Source of the DNA: Streptomyces sp. NBC_00708
Lineage (GTDB): Bacteria; Actinomycetota; Actinomycetes; Streptomycetales; Streptomycetaceae
NCBI GenBank assembly: GCA_036226585.1
Contig: CP108997.1
Span: forward strand, 62,001-126,000
Length of the DNA: 64,000 nt
Reading direction: 5' to 3'
The position numbers were made by a program, and so were the translations under genes. Shown in pieces: positions 34,981 to 43,990 of this stretch. Numbering within the stretch: position 1 is the first letter of the stretch; each line of letters opens with the position of its first letter. The notes beneath the pieces were generated by a model. It was given only the letters and a program-made list of their open reading frames with translations, made no database searches and was not told where the DNA came from.

Positions 34981-35550
34981 TCAGTTGGCGGACGTGGAGT
35001 CCTCGGCCGCCTGGGCCTTCTTCACGCAGGCATCGTCGAAGGCGTTCAGACTGAGCACGGGGTAGTCGGTGAGCATGCGGTACTCCATGACGATGGTCCA
35101 GCCGAGCTTCTTGAACACCGCTTGCACCACGTCGACGGTGCCGTCCGGCGCCTTTCGCGTCGTGCGCTTCTTGTCCTCTGCCCACCCACGGCCGGTCAAC
35201 GCGGCCGCCAGGGCGTCGGTCCGGTCCACCTCCAGCGGGGAGGCGGCCGTGCCGAACCCCTTGTAAACGACGAAGCACGCAGCCATCGGGTTGTCGGACG
35301 ACTTCAGCGTCGAACCCCATTCCGGATCGCTCGGCGGCGCCCCGACATCCCTGGTGATGCCGTCGAGCACCAGGCGCATCTTGGCCTTGGTGATCGCACC
35401 GAAGTCTTCCGGCCTCGCCGCAACCGGGGCGGAGCGAGCCGCGGACGTCCTGTCCACATCCCGACCGATGCCGTCGCCCCCGCAACCGGCCACTCCGATC
35501 GTCACTGCCGCCATGCAGACGACAGCCCACCCCACCCTCTTCACACGCAT
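34981..35550 (-). CDS. Hypothetical lipoprotein
   Basis: 189 residues from the ATG at 35550; a GTG two codons further on, spaced better from AAGGGG, is an alternative start. A signal peptide with lipobox VAGCGG precedes a small globular domain with SDNPMAACFVVYKGF and a C-terminal Cys (FDDACVKKA). It resembles the many small surface lipoproteins of Streptomyces; no function is recognised. It stands alone. Confidence 0.78.
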   Translation of the reverse strand: MRVKRVGWAVVCMAAVTIGVAGCGGDGIGRDVDRTSAARSAPVAARPEDFGAITKAKMRLVLDGITRDVGAPPSDPEWGSTLKSSDNPMAACFVVYKGFGTAASPLEVDRTDALAAALTGRGWAEDKKRTTRKAPDGTVDVVQAVFKKLGWTIVMEYRMLTDYPVLSLNAFDDACVKKAQAAEDSTSAN

Positions 35551-35859
35551 CCCCTTCACCCCACGCGAGACGAACGCCCCCGCGCCATCAGTGAAGGAGT
35601 GTGACACGAGGCGCCCATGCTCCAGGACACTGGTTCGCCCCTCCGCTGCACTTGCGGACGCCGCGCACTCCAGGGTGAGTGGCGTCGCCCCCTTCGCGGA
35701 CTCGGCCGGGTGTTGAGGACGGCGAGGAGGCCGTCAGCGTGTGTCTCTTCGCTACGCGAAGCGCCGGGCAACGATCACCCTGCGTGGCGGGTCAATGATG
35801 TGAGGAGCGCGCCCCTCAGCTGATCAGTCACGTCCGGGCCCCGCGCCGCGTCCAACCGC
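35551..35859. other. 309-nt interval without a supported gene
   Basis: It contains the upstream region of the lipoprotein gene. Minus-strand open frames here lack a ribosome site and recognisable sequence. No repeats or terminators stand out. Confidence 0.5.
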
Positions 35860-36513
35860 TCAGCCCGCAGGCCAGTGTGGGTTCGGCAGGCCGTCATTGC
35901 CCATGTGCGCCCGCCGCCAGATCCCCTTCCAATGGAACGGCGTCTCCGGGACGGACCGGTGCCGCTCACCGCACGGACATGGCGCCGGTACCCACGCGCA
36001 GCCGCGGCACAGCTCCACCCAGCCGTGCCCGGTCGAGTGCGACACCAGCGGTCTCTCGTCTCCACAAGCGGGGCAGCCGGGGAGCTCGGCACCGTCCAGG
36101 ATCGCGTTCTGCCGCCGGACGTACTCGGGCAGGCGCAGTGAGGGATGGCGGAACGGGTCCTCGTACCAGGCGCGGTTCGGGCCCTCCCACCAACTCCGCA
36201 GCCACCACGGTCGCGGACTCGCCACAGCCCGCCGCCCGGCCCGCTTCTCCGCCCGCCGTTGCACGGCGTACTCCTCCGCTCGCGCGAGCCACAGCACCCG
36301 CGCCTCATGCAGCTCCTCCACCGCCCGCACCAGCGCCTCCGGGTCCGCCTCCAGCCGCCGGGGGATCTCGGCGCTGAGCGTGAGGTGGTGGTATGTCGCC
36401 CGTAGCCCGTATGGAGCAAATATCGTGAGGCAGGTGCGCAGCGCGCTGTGCCGCCGGTGGACGGGGTGACGGGCATCGTGCACGTACGCTCGGTGGGTCA
36501 GGAAGCTGGTCAT
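35860..36513 (-). CDS. Hypothetical protein with C-terminal zinc-binding cysteines
   Basis: 217 residues. The middle is Arg/Trp-rich (RPWWLRSWWEGPNRAWYED). The C-terminal third has three Cys pairs, CPACGDE, CRGCAW and CPCGE, consistent with a zinc-ribbon-type fold. Its start overlaps the stop of a small upstream frame (ATGA at 36510-36513), suggesting a two-gene unit. No family recognised; a nucleic-acid or protein adaptor role is possible. Confidence 0.6.
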   Translation of the reverse strand: MTSFLTHRAYVHDARHPVHRRHSALRTCLTIFAPYGLRATYHHLTLSAEIPRRLEADPEALVRAVEELHEARVLWLARAEEYAVQRRAEKRAGRRAVASPRPWWLRSWWEGPNRAWYEDPFRHPSLRLPEYVRRQNAILDGAELPGCPACGDERPLVSHSTGHGWVELCRGCAWVPAPCPCGERHRSVPETPFHWKGIWRRAHMGNDGLPNPHWPAG

Positions 36514-36677
36514 CTTGCGGGGGCCGGGTTCAGTGCCTGTGCCGGGGCAGCGGTGACGGCGGCCGCGTGTGCCGGCAGCACCCCGTACCGCACGAGGTGG
36601 CCATAGGAATCGTGTTCGCCAACCCGCCGGAGCGCGAAGTCGTCAGCGGAGATTTCCGGAACGGGTTGCATCACCAT
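36510..36677 (-). CDS. Possible small protein coupled to the zinc-ribbon gene
   Basis: About 55 residues if started at the ATG 36677 (MVMQPVPEISADDFALRRVG); the frame is open to 36782. The support is coding bias plus a TGA that overlaps the next gene's ATG. No clear ribosome site and no domain recognised. It may be a small partner or antidote-like protein, or not a gene. Confidence 0.4.
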   Translation of the reverse strand: MVMQPVPEISADDFALRRVGEHDSYGHLVRYGVLPAHAAAVTAAPAQALNPAPAR

Positions 36678-36870
36678 CACACGGGGATGATGCCGGACCC
36701 ACAGCTGCGCCGCCACGGGCTTTCCGCCGGCACAGGGTTCGGAGCGGCCCTGCTGCTTGGGGCAACGTGGAGGGGCGAGCACTGGTCAGCACCTGCGGAA
36801 CCGCGCGTCTTGGCCCAGTCACTGGACCTTCGGGAGGTGGGTGTCGCACGGACCGGAACCCGCAACGTCG

Positions 36871-37269
36871 TCAATCCCTCCCGGACCGGCGGGCAGCGCG
36901 CTCGTCGGCGTCGGCCAGCCAGAACCACACCGGCGGCAGGACCAGTTCGATCGCGGTCAGCACCACCTGGAACGGGTGCGGCCAGCCGTGCGCGGCCAGG
37001 GACAGCAGCCGGCCCGCGGCACCCAGCAGGAAGACCGCCGCGAGCCACCGCACGACGCCCGCCGGGACGGGGCTCTGCCGGGCCGCCCACAGCCAGGCCA
37101 GGCCGTAGCCGGCGAAGATCGCGCCGAAGAAACGCCCCAGGCTGTCGATGGTCGCGCCTGCGTCCGCCTCGCCGGGGATCGCGGCGTTGCCGCCGATCAC
37201 GTGGAACAGGCCGATCGCCACACACGCAACTCCCGTCACCCAGGCCAGTATCCGCAGTGTTCTGCTCAT
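36871..37269 (-). CDS. DUF4345-like membrane protein
   Basis: 132 residues with four hydrophobic segments (ILAWVTGVACVAIGLFHVIG; FFGAIFAGYGLAWLWA; WLAAVFLLGAAGRLLSL; LTAIELVLPPVWFWLA), the pattern of DUF4345 proteins. It starts at ATG 37269 after GGGGGAG. It diverges from the TetR gene at 37354 across an 84-nt region with two operator copies, so it is very probably that regulator's target. Confidence 0.85.
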   Translation of the reverse strand: MSRTLRILAWVTGVACVAIGLFHVIGGNAAIPGEADAGATIDSLGRFFGAIFAGYGLAWLWAARQSPVPAGVVRWLAAVFLLGAAGRLLSLAAHGWPHPFQVVLTAIELVLPPVWFWLADADERAARRSGRD

Positions 37270-37286
37270 GACTCCCCCTGCCTTAG

Positions 37287-37340
37287 TTGACATGCGTCTA
37301 CTAAGCACCACCCTAGAGGTCACTGCTAGACATATGTCAA
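37287..37340. promoter_or_regulatory. Paired TetR operator copies
   Basis: TAGACATATGTCAA (37327-37340) and, on the other strand, TAGACGCATGTCAA (37300-37287) are inverted copies differing at two bases, with the GACATATGTC palindrome at the core of one. They fill the divergent region between the DUF4345 and TetR genes. Confidence 0.75.
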
Positions 37341-37353
37341 GTAAGCTGCGCGT

Positions 37354-37971
37354 GTGCCGACCCGCCGACGCCTCAATCCCGCCGACCGCCGCACGCAGCT
37401 GCTCACCGTCGGCGCGCGCTTGTTCGCCGCGGCCCCCTACGACGACGTGCTCATGGAGGACATCGCGCGGGAGGCCGGGGTGTCCCGTGCCCTGCTCTAC
37501 CAGCACTTCCCCAGCAAGCACGCCCTCTTCGCGGCCGTGTACCAGCAGGCGGCCGACCAGTTGCTCGTGGCGACGCGGTTCGATCCGGATGCCTCGCTCG
37601 TCGAGCAGCTCACCCAGGGCCTGGACGCCCACCTCGACTACTTCGTCGCGAACCGACACGCCGTACTGGCCGCGAACCGGGTGCTGGCGGGGGACCCGGT
37701 CATCCAGACGATCATGACGAATGAACTCGACGCCCTGCGCTCACGCCTCCTCGGCGTGCTCCCTCTCGGCGACGAGCGCGTGCGCGACGCCGTCTCCGCG
37801 GCGCTCAAGGCATGGCTGGTTTTCGTGCAGGTGCTCTGCGTGGACTGGCTCACCCGTGAGACCTGCACCCGCGCTGAGTTGCGTGACACCTGCGTCGGGG
37901 CGGCGGTGGGGGCCTTGCGCCCGCTGCTCCCCGCGGACCCGGCTGCCGACTGGCCGGCCGCCTCGGGGTGA
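37354..37971 (+). CDS. TetR-family regulator
   Basis: 205 residues from a GTG start. The HTH (DIAREAGVSRALLYQHFPSK) is standard. The C-terminal domain (FDPDASLVEQLTQGLDAHLDYF...) is of the type often seen beside small membrane proteins. It probably represses itself and the DUF4345 gene through the operators at 37287-37340. Ligand unknown. Confidence 0.92.
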   Translation: MPTRRRLNPADRRTQLLTVGARLFAAAPYDDVLMEDIAREAGVSRALLYQHFPSKHALFAAVYQQAADQLLVATRFDPDASLVEQLTQGLDAHLDYFVANRHAVLAANRVLAGDPVIQTIMTNELDALRSRLLGVLPLGDERVRDAVSAALKAWLVFVQVLCVDWLTRETCTRAELRDTCVGAAVGALRPLLPADPAADWPAASG

Positions 37972-38211
37972 GAAGCGGCGGGCCCAAGACCACCGCGTAC
38001 GGCGTCCACGCCGCTCCAGCAAGGGTGATGCCGGTGACCGGAATCTGCCTCCTGTGCCGACTCGCTGCCGCGTGCGACCTGCCGCCGGCGGGACGGCCCC
38101 AGGCACGGAATCACCCCGGAGCGACGCAAGGTGAGCACCCATCAGGTGACTTCCACGGAGGGAAGCGTGCCCCCTCTACATCACCGAAACATTGATGTAC
38201 GGTCCACTCGC

Positions 38212-39501
38212 ATGCGTACACGACTTGTTCTCGCGTGGACCTCAGCCGTGACGGCCGCACTCGCGGTGGCGACCGCGACCGGCCCCGTGGCAGCCGCCCC
38301 GGCCGATCGCGCGTCCGTGACGCCGACGGCCCGCTGCCCCCAGCTCTCCGACGATCTTCCCTGGTACGGCGGCAACCGAGCCCAGCTGCAGCGCGTGATC
38401 GACGAGCGCGGCACCTGCCACGGCAGGGGCGGGCCCCGCCCGGTCGCGGCGTTCGACTGGGACAACACCATCACCAAGAACGACGTCACCGATGCCACCA
38501 TCAGCTGGTCCCTGCGGCACGACAAGATCCTTCGGCCCGCCAGCTGGAAGGACACCAGCACATGGCTGACCGACACCGCGAACAAAGCCCTCACCGAGGC
38601 CTGCGGAACCGAGGTGAAGGTGGGAACGCCGCTGCCCACCTCCACCAACGCCCGCTGTGCCGACGAGATCCTCCAGATCCGTGAGGACGGCCACACGATG
38701 AGCGGCGAGGCCGCCTTCGCGGGCGAGTGGAACCACCGGCGTACCGTGCCGCAGTACGCGTGGGTGCCGCAGCTGTTCGCCGGACACACCGTCCCCGAAC
38801 TGCGCGCGTACACCGAGGCCGCCCGCAAGGAAACCCTCGCCGCGCCCGTCGGCGCGACCCGCACCGTCGGCACCCATGTCCTCCCCGCCTACGTTCGTTA
38901 CTACGACCAGCAACGCGACCTCGTCCGGACGCTCCAGAAGGCCGGCTTCGACGTCTGGATCGTCTCGGCGGGTTCGGAACCGGTCACCGAGGTGTGGTCG
39001 CGCGGCATCGGCATCGACCGTGCGCACACCGTCGCCATCCGGTCCGTGCTCGACCGCAAAGGCCGCATCACGACCAGCAACGAGGGCTGCGGCGGCGTGG
39101 GCGTCACCGAGGGCGAGGCCATCCCGTACATCGACGGCAAGCGTTGCTGGATCAACCAGGAGATCTACGGGATCAAGGGCGCGGCTGCCTGGAACCGGCA
39201 GGCTCCCCACCGGCGGATCACGCTCGGCGGCGGTGACGCCGACACCGATGTGACGTTCGTCGGCGACGCCACGGGCGCACACCTGGTGCTCAACCGCAAC
39301 AAGAACGAGGTGATGTGCCGCGCCTACGACAACGCCGACGGCCGATGGGTCGTGAACCCCATGTTCATCGAACCGCTGCCCCGCAGGACGACGGCCTATC
39401 CCTGCGCGACCGCCGCCTACAACGAACCCGACGGCGCCCACGGCCCCGTGCGGCGTGGCGACGGCAGCGTCGTACCGGACCAGCAGGACACGGTCTACTG
39501 A
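38212..39501 (+). CDS. Secreted HAD-type phosphatase
   Basis: 429 residues from the ATG at 38212. A Sec signal peptide ends around PVAAAPA (about 30). HAD motif I is FDWDNT (nucleophile D82, D84), motif II lies in FDVWIVSAGSEPV, and a late GGGDADTDVTFVGDATGAHL supplies motif IV. Four or more cysteines could form disulfides outside the cell. The layout resembles exported phosphoserine-phosphatase-like or phosphorylcholine-phosphatase-type enzymes (inference). No clear ribosome site. It stands alone; I found no PHO-box repeats in front of it. Confidence 0.88.
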   Translation: MRTRLVLAWTSAVTAALAVATATGPVAAAPADRASVTPTARCPQLSDDLPWYGGNRAQLQRVIDERGTCHGRGGPRPVAAFDWDNTITKNDVTDATISWSLRHDKILRPASWKDTSTWLTDTANKALTEACGTEVKVGTPLPTSTNARCADEILQIREDGHTMSGEAAFAGEWNHRRTVPQYAWVPQLFAGHTVPELRAYTEAARKETLAAPVGATRTVGTHVLPAYVRYYDQQRDLVRTLQKAGFDVWIVSAGSEPVTEVWSRGIGIDRAHTVAIRSVLDRKGRITTSNEGCGGVGVTEGEAIPYIDGKRCWINQEIYGIKGAAAWNRQAPHRRITLGGGDADTDVTFVGDATGAHLVLNRNKNEVMCRAYDNADGRWVVNPMFIEPLPRRTTAYPCATAAYNEPDGAHGPVRRGDGSVVPDQQDTVY

Positions 39502-39535
39502 TAACTGATCCGGGCAGGGGTGCGAAGATGGGCTC

Positions 39536-39901
39536 GTGGTGACGGACGCCGAGTGGACTCGGATACGGAGGGGCCTCCGCTTCGGGCAGGTTTTCGAGGG
39601 CGCGGTCATGCAGGTTCCCCGGCCCGGTGCGATCGGTATGTTCGTGGACATCGGCCTGAGCGTCGGAGGCTTCGTCGACGTCCTGCTGCTTCCGGAGCAG
39701 AGCGAGGACTGGCCGGTGGAAGGCACGGTCGCGGATTTCGAGATCTGGTGGGCCGACAGTCGTCAGCAGATCCGGCTGAAGCCGGCCGACTCACGTTATC
39801 TGCGGAGCGACTTCACCGACTTCGTGGAACGCGTCCGGCCCCATTGGCCGGCCGAGGTCGGTCAACCCATTCGTGCCCCCCGGGCCCCCGGCGCTCGATG
39901 A
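39536..39901 (+). CDS. Small S1-like domain protein
   Basis: 121 residues from a GTG. FGQVFEGAVMQVPRPGAIGM followed by FVDIGLSVGGFVDVLLLPEQ matches the early strands of an S1/OB-type RNA-binding domain. Such short proteins are common in actinomycetes, with no known role. It begins 34 nt after the secreted phosphatase. Confidence 0.72.
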   Translation: MVTDAEWTRIRRGLRFGQVFEGAVMQVPRPGAIGMFVDIGLSVGGFVDVLLLPEQSEDWPVEGTVADFEIWWADSRQQIRLKPADSRYLRSDFTDFVERVRPHWPAEVGQPIRAPRAPGAR

Positions 39902-40100
39902 GATGCGGTCGGCGGCGGACGCGGGTTCGGCCCGGAGGACACCGCCGGTGCCCGGGTCGTAGCCGGAGCCCGGCATCGTCGTGAGGACGGCGTATCACAC
40001 AGCCGATCCTGCCTTGTCGCCATGGAACAGTGCCGGCCCGGATGGCCGGTCCGCGGTGGCAGAGCCGCAGGCCCAGCCCTTCCCGTGCCACTATCGGCGG

Positions 40101-40871
40101 GTGGACTACCCGAACGATCAGGCACCCGGCGCCCCCGTGCGCTCCGGCATCCCGGAGCATGGACGCATTCCGAAGTACTACGCGGTCAAAGCTCAACTCC
40201 TCTCTCTCATCGATGATTTGAGGGAGGGGGACACTCTCCCCACCGAGCGCGACCTGGCGCTGCGCCACGAGGTTTCACGGGAGACGGTCCGGCAGGCGCT
40301 TCGTGAACTGCTTCTGGAAGGGCGGCTGCGCCGTCAGGGGCGGGGGACCGTGGTGGCAGGGCCCAAGCTGGAACAGCCGCTGTCGCTGGCCAGTTACACC
40401 GAGGGCGTGCGCCGGCAGGGCCGGCGGCCGGGGCGGCATCTCATCGGCCTTGAGCGCTTCCCCTGTCCGGCGGCGCTGGCCGCCGAGATCGAGGTGGAAC
40501 CCGGCGAACCCGTCTGGCACATGGAGCGGGTGCTGCTCGCCGACGACGAGCGGGTGGGGCTGGAGAGCACCTACGTCACGGTCGCCCGGGTGCCGGCCCT
40601 CGACACCGAGTTCGATCCGGATTCCTCTTTCTACGCCTACCTGACCGAGAAGCTCTCCCTCTCCTTCGGTGACGCCGACGAGCGGATCGAGACCGTGCTG
40701 GCGACGCCGCGTGAGGCGCTGCTCATCGGCACTCCGCCCGCACTGCCGATGCTGCTGCTGCACCGCCTGTCGCGGGATGCCGGAGGCCGTCCGCTGGAGC
40801 GCGTACGCACCCTCTTCCGGGGCGACCGGTTCTCCTTCCGTACGCACCTCGGTCGCGAGCGACCGCACTGA
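40101..40871 (+). CDS. GntR-family regulator, HutC/PhnF (UTRA) subgroup
   Basis: 256 residues from the GTG at 40101; the frame is open to 39981 but the extra part is not conserved-looking. Winged HTH (GDTLPTERDLALRHEVSRET, VRQALRELLLEGRLRRQGRG) and a UTRA ligand domain. It lies directly upstream of the AEP-type operon, like PhnF/PhnR regulators of phosphonate genes. DasR-like GGTCTAGACC-type sites occur in front of the operon and of the phosphatase at 46959, and these are its likely targets. Confidence 0.92.
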   Translation: MDYPNDQAPGAPVRSGIPEHGRIPKYYAVKAQLLSLIDDLREGDTLPTERDLALRHEVSRETVRQALRELLLEGRLRRQGRGTVVAGPKLEQPLSLASYTEGVRRQGRRPGRHLIGLERFPCPAALAAEIEVEPGEPVWHMERVLLADDERVGLESTYVTVARVPALDTEFDPDSSFYAYLTEKLSLSFGDADERIETVLATPREALLIGTPPALPMLLLHRLSRDAGGRPLERVRTLFRGDRFSFRTHLGRERPH

Positions 40872-40942
40872 CCGCCAGGACACCGCGCCGACGGTCGGAT
40901 GCGGTGTGGCGCTCACCCTTCCCAGGTAACGTAAACATAACG

Positions 40943-40952
40943 GGTCTAGGCC
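40943..40952. promoter_or_regulatory. GntR/HutC-type operator upstream of the AEP operon
   Basis: GGTCTAGGCC, one base off the palindrome GGTCTAGACC bound by DasR/NagR-type UTRA regulators, in the context ATAACGGGTCTAGGCC. The same context word (ATAACGGGTCT) recurs upstream of the phosphatase at 46959. Confidence 0.6.
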
Positions 40953-41028
40953 AAACTTGCAGGCCCGTTCACTGTCCCGTTGCTCCCCGGACCGACCGGG
41001 GTCACCGGCCCCGAAGAGTGTTTCCGCC

Positions 41029-42153
41029 GTGAAGGTCATCGTCGTAGGAGCCGGCGTGGTGGGAACCATGCACGCCTGGCACGCAGTGAAGCGCGGCCAC
41101 GAGGTCGTACAGATCGAGCGCGAGAGTGAGGCGCGCGGGGCATCGCTCCGCAACTTCGGACAGATATGGGTCAGCGGCCGGGCCGGTGGCGAGGAACTGG
41201 AAACCGCGCTGCGGGCGCGTGAGCTGTGGGAGGGCATCGGCGCCGAGGTGCCCGAGCTGGGCTTTCGCCCCTGCGGCTCGCTCACCCCGCTGCGTACCGA
41301 CCTGGAAGTCGCCGTCGCCGAGGCGGCCGTCGCCCGGGACGACGCCGCTGCCCGCGGCTACAAGCTGGTCACCGCCGGCGAGGCCCGCGCGATCAATCCC
41401 GCCCTGCGCGGCGCGTTCGTCTCCGCCCTGTGGTGCGAGCGAGACGCGGCCGTTGAGCCCCGGACCGCTCAACTCGTCCTGAAGCGGGCGCTTCTGGCGT
41501 CCGGCCGGTACACCTTCCTCGGTGGCCGTGAGGTCCGCGAGGTGGTCGGTGCCGCCTCGGTGCGCGACGACCACGGTGACGTCCACACCGGTGACGCCGT
41601 GATCCTGGCGACCGGTGCCTGGCTGGGCGGCCTCGTGCGGGAACTGGCAGGACCCGGGCTGCCGGTGCGACGCGTCCGCCTCCAGATGATGCAGACCGAC
41701 CCGCTCGGCGACACACTCACCACCTCGATCGCGGACGCCGACAGCTTCCGCTACTACCCGGCGTACGGCGGCCCGGCGCTCGACGCGCTCAACGACGGGC
41801 AGGCGCAGGCACCGACCGCGTCCGCCCACAGGATGCAGCTGTTGATGGTGCAGCGCCGCGACGGCGGGCTGACCGTCGGCGACACCCACGAGTACGAGCA
41901 CCCCTTCTCGTTCGACACCGTCGAGGAGCCGTACGAGCACCTCGCCGCCGTCGTCGAGTCCTTCCTCGGTCGCCCGCTGCCGCGTATCCGGCACCGCTGG
42001 GCCGGGGTGTACGCCCAGTGCACCGACACCAGCCGCGTCGTCCACCGTCAGCAGGTGAGCGACGGGGTCTGGCTCGTCACCGGGCCCGGGGGGCGAGGCA
42101 TGACCTGCTCCCCCGCCATCGCCGAAAAGACCGCCGACGAACTGGGCTGGTGA
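41029..42153 (+). CDS. FAD-dependent amine oxidoreductase of phosphonate clusters (TIGR03364-like)
   Basis: A 374-residue DAO-type flavoprotein: FAD fold VIVVGAGVVGTMHAWHAV, then the long FAD_DAO domain and a C-terminal GPGGRGMTCSP flavin loop. This subgroup is found next to phosphonatase-like and AEP transport genes. It probably oxidises AEP or N-methyl-AEP to phosphonoacetaldehyde, taking the place of the PhnW transaminase, which is absent. The GTG start at 41029 has a weak ribosome site. It is the first gene of the operon. Confidence 0.88.
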   Translation: MKVIVVGAGVVGTMHAWHAVKRGHEVVQIERESEARGASLRNFGQIWVSGRAGGEELETALRARELWEGIGAEVPELGFRPCGSLTPLRTDLEVAVAEAAVARDDAAARGYKLVTAGEARAINPALRGAFVSALWCERDAAVEPRTAQLVLKRALLASGRYTFLGGREVREVVGAASVRDDHGDVHTGDAVILATGAWLGGLVRELAGPGLPVRRVRLQMMQTDPLGDTLTTSIADADSFRYYPAYGGPALDALNDGQAQAPTASAHRMQLLMVQRRDGGLTVGDTHEYEHPFSFDTVEEPYEHLAAVVESFLGRPLPRIRHRWAGVYAQCTDTSRVVHRQQVSDGVWLVTGPGGRGMTCSPAIAEKTADELGW

Positions 42154-42155
42154 AG

Positions 42156-42857
42156 ATGACCACGTATGACCACTCCTACCGACTCGTCGTCCTGGACATG
42201 GCCGGCACAACGGTCGCCGACGGCGGCCTGGTCGAGCGGGCGTTCTCCGCCGCCGCCGGGCGCCTGGGCGTCGAGGCCGGCTCCGCCGACCATGCCGAGA
42301 AGCTCGGTTACGTCCGCGCCACCATGGGCGAGTCCAAGATCTCCGTCTTCCGCCACCTCTTCGGGGACGAGGAGAAGGCGCAGCGCGCGAACTCCGCCTT
42401 CGAGGAGGCGTACGGCGAACTCGTCGACGGTGGGGCGATCTCGGCGATACCCGGCGCCCGCGAGGCCATCGGCGAACTCCGCGCAGCCGGTCGCACCGTC
42501 GTCCTGTCCACCGGCTTCGCCCGCGTCACCCAGGACGCCATCCTCGCCGCACTCGGCTGGCAGGATCTGGTCCCGCTGACGCTCTGCCCGGCGGACGCCG
42601 GCGGCCGGGGCCGGCCCTACCCGGACATGGTGCTCGCCGCGTTGCTGCGTACCGGCGCCGTGGACGACGTACGGCGGATCGTGGTCGCCGGGGACACCTC
42701 GTACGACATGCTCAGTGGTGTACGCGCCGGGGCCGGCATCGTCGCGGGTGTCCTCACCGGCGCCCACGACGGGGAACAGCTGCTCCGGCACGGCGCCACC
42801 CATGTCCTCGGGTCCGTCGCCGAGCTGCCCGGACTGATCGCGAGGGCGGAGGCATGA
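42156..42857 (+). CDS. Phosphonatase-like HAD hydrolase
   Basis: 233 residues. VVLDMAGTTVADGG provides the HAD nucleophile D14. TMGESKI places K61 where phosphonoacetaldehyde hydrolase (PhnX, MGxxK) has its Schiff-base lysine, so C-P bond cleavage of phosphonoacetaldehyde to acetaldehyde and phosphate is plausible. Motif IV is VVAGDTSYDMLSG. An alternative GTG start at 42150 overlaps the upstream stop (GTGA). It overlaps the ABC ATPase gene by 4 nt. Confidence 0.9.
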   Translation: MTTYDHSYRLVVLDMAGTTVADGGLVERAFSAAAGRLGVEAGSADHAEKLGYVRATMGESKISVFRHLFGDEEKAQRANSAFEEAYGELVDGGAISAIPGAREAIGELRAAGRTVVLSTGFARVTQDAILAALGWQDLVPLTLCPADAGGRGRPYPDMVLAALLRTGAVDDVRRIVVAGDTSYDMLSGVRAGAGIVAGVLTGAHDGEQLLRHGATHVLGSVAELPGLIARAEA

Positions 42858-43990
42858 CGGCCGGGTCGGTCGGACCGGGCATCCGGTTCGACCAGGTCAC
42901 CGTCGCCTACGACGGCACCGTGGTCCTGGACCGCCTCGACCTCACCGTCGAGCGCGGCGAGGTCGTGGCCCTGCTCGGGCCGTCCGGATCGGGCAAGACC
43001 ACCGCGCTGCGCGCCGTCGCCGGATTCGTGCGCCCCATGTCGGGGCGGGTCCACCTCGGTGACCGCGACGTCACCGCTCTGCCCCCGCACAAACGGGGCA
43101 TCGGCATGGTGGTCCAGCAGTACGCCCTCTTCCCGCACATGCGGGTCGAGGACAACGTCGCCTTCGGCCTCAGGACCCGCAAGGTCCCCAGGGCCGATAT
43201 ACCGGCGCGGGTCGGCGAGGCACTGGAGATGACCGGCATGAGCGCCTATGCCAGGCGCTACCCCCGGGAGCTCTCCGGTGGTCAGCAGCAGCGTGTCGCG
43301 ATCGCCCGCGCCCTCGCGATCCGGCCGTCGGTGCTGCTCCTGGACGAACCGCTGTCCGCCCTGGACGCGCGGCTCCGGTCCGGCATGCTGGCCGAACTCG
43401 CCCGTCTGCACAGGGAATTGCCGGAGGTCTCGATCCTCTACGTCACCCACGACCAGATCGAGGCGCTGACGCTGGCGGACCGGATCGCGGTCATGGACCG
43501 GGCCGGGCTCCAGGACTGCGGTACGCCGCAGGAGCTGTACCGGCGCCCGCGCACCGAGTTCATCGCCTCGTTCATCGGCAACGCCAACCTCCTGCCGGTC
43601 CGCGTCGGCCCGGGTGGGGACACCGTCGACTTCGCCGGGCACACCCTCGCCGCCACCGGCGGCGCCGGCCCCACCTCCGGGGCAAGCGCCACGCTCTGCG
43701 TACGGCCGCACCGGGTCGGGATCGGGGACGGCCCCAACGCCCTGACCGGCACCGTCGCCGAGGTCCAGTGGCGCGGCGACACACACCGCCTCTGCGTCGA
43801 CGTCTCGGGGCACCGCCTCACGGCCGACGTGCGCGAGCTGCGCGAGACACCGGGCCCCGGTGACCGCATCACCGTCCACTTCGCCGCCGAGGACGCCGTC
43901 CTGCTCCCGGGCGCGGCGGCCGCCGTGTCCACCCCGGTCAAGGAGCCCGCCGGCGCGGCGGCCGGGCCGTCCGGAGGACTCCATGGCTGA
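42854..43990 (+). CDS. AEP-type ABC importer ATPase
   Basis: 378 residues. Walker [11 protein letters not shown]-loop QQYALFPHM, signature [10 protein letters not shown], Walker [12 protein letters not shown] and switch THDQIEAL are all intact. A C-terminal TOBE domain follows (about 270-360). It is like PhnT/PotA-type ATPases. It is coupled to the phosphonatase-like gene (ATGA) and overlaps the first permease by 8 nt. Confidence 0.93.
   Translation: MTAGSVGPGIRFDQVTVAYDGTVVLDRLDLTVERGEVVALLGPSGSGKTTALRAVAGFVRPMSGRVHLGDRDVTALPPHKRGIGMVVQQYALFPHMRVEDNVAFGLRTRKVPRADIPARVGEALEMTGMSAYARRYPRELSGGQQQRVAIARALAIRPSVLLLDEPLSALDARLRSGMLAELARLHRELPEVSILYVTHDQIEALTLADRIAVMDRAGLQDCGTPQELYRRPRTEFIASFIGNANLLPVRVGPGGDTVDFAGHTLAATGGAGPTSGASATLCVRPHRVGIGDGPNALTGTVAEVQWRGDTHRLCVDVSGHRLTADVRELRETPGPGDRITVHFAAEDAVLLPGAAAAVSTPVKEPAGAAAGPSGGLHG

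Noticed and set aside
38130..38151. Repeated GGTGA words upstream of the secreted HAD phosphatase as a PHO box
   Set aside because: The spacing is 15 nt, not the 11-nt periodicity of actinomycete PHO boxes, and the second unit is poor.
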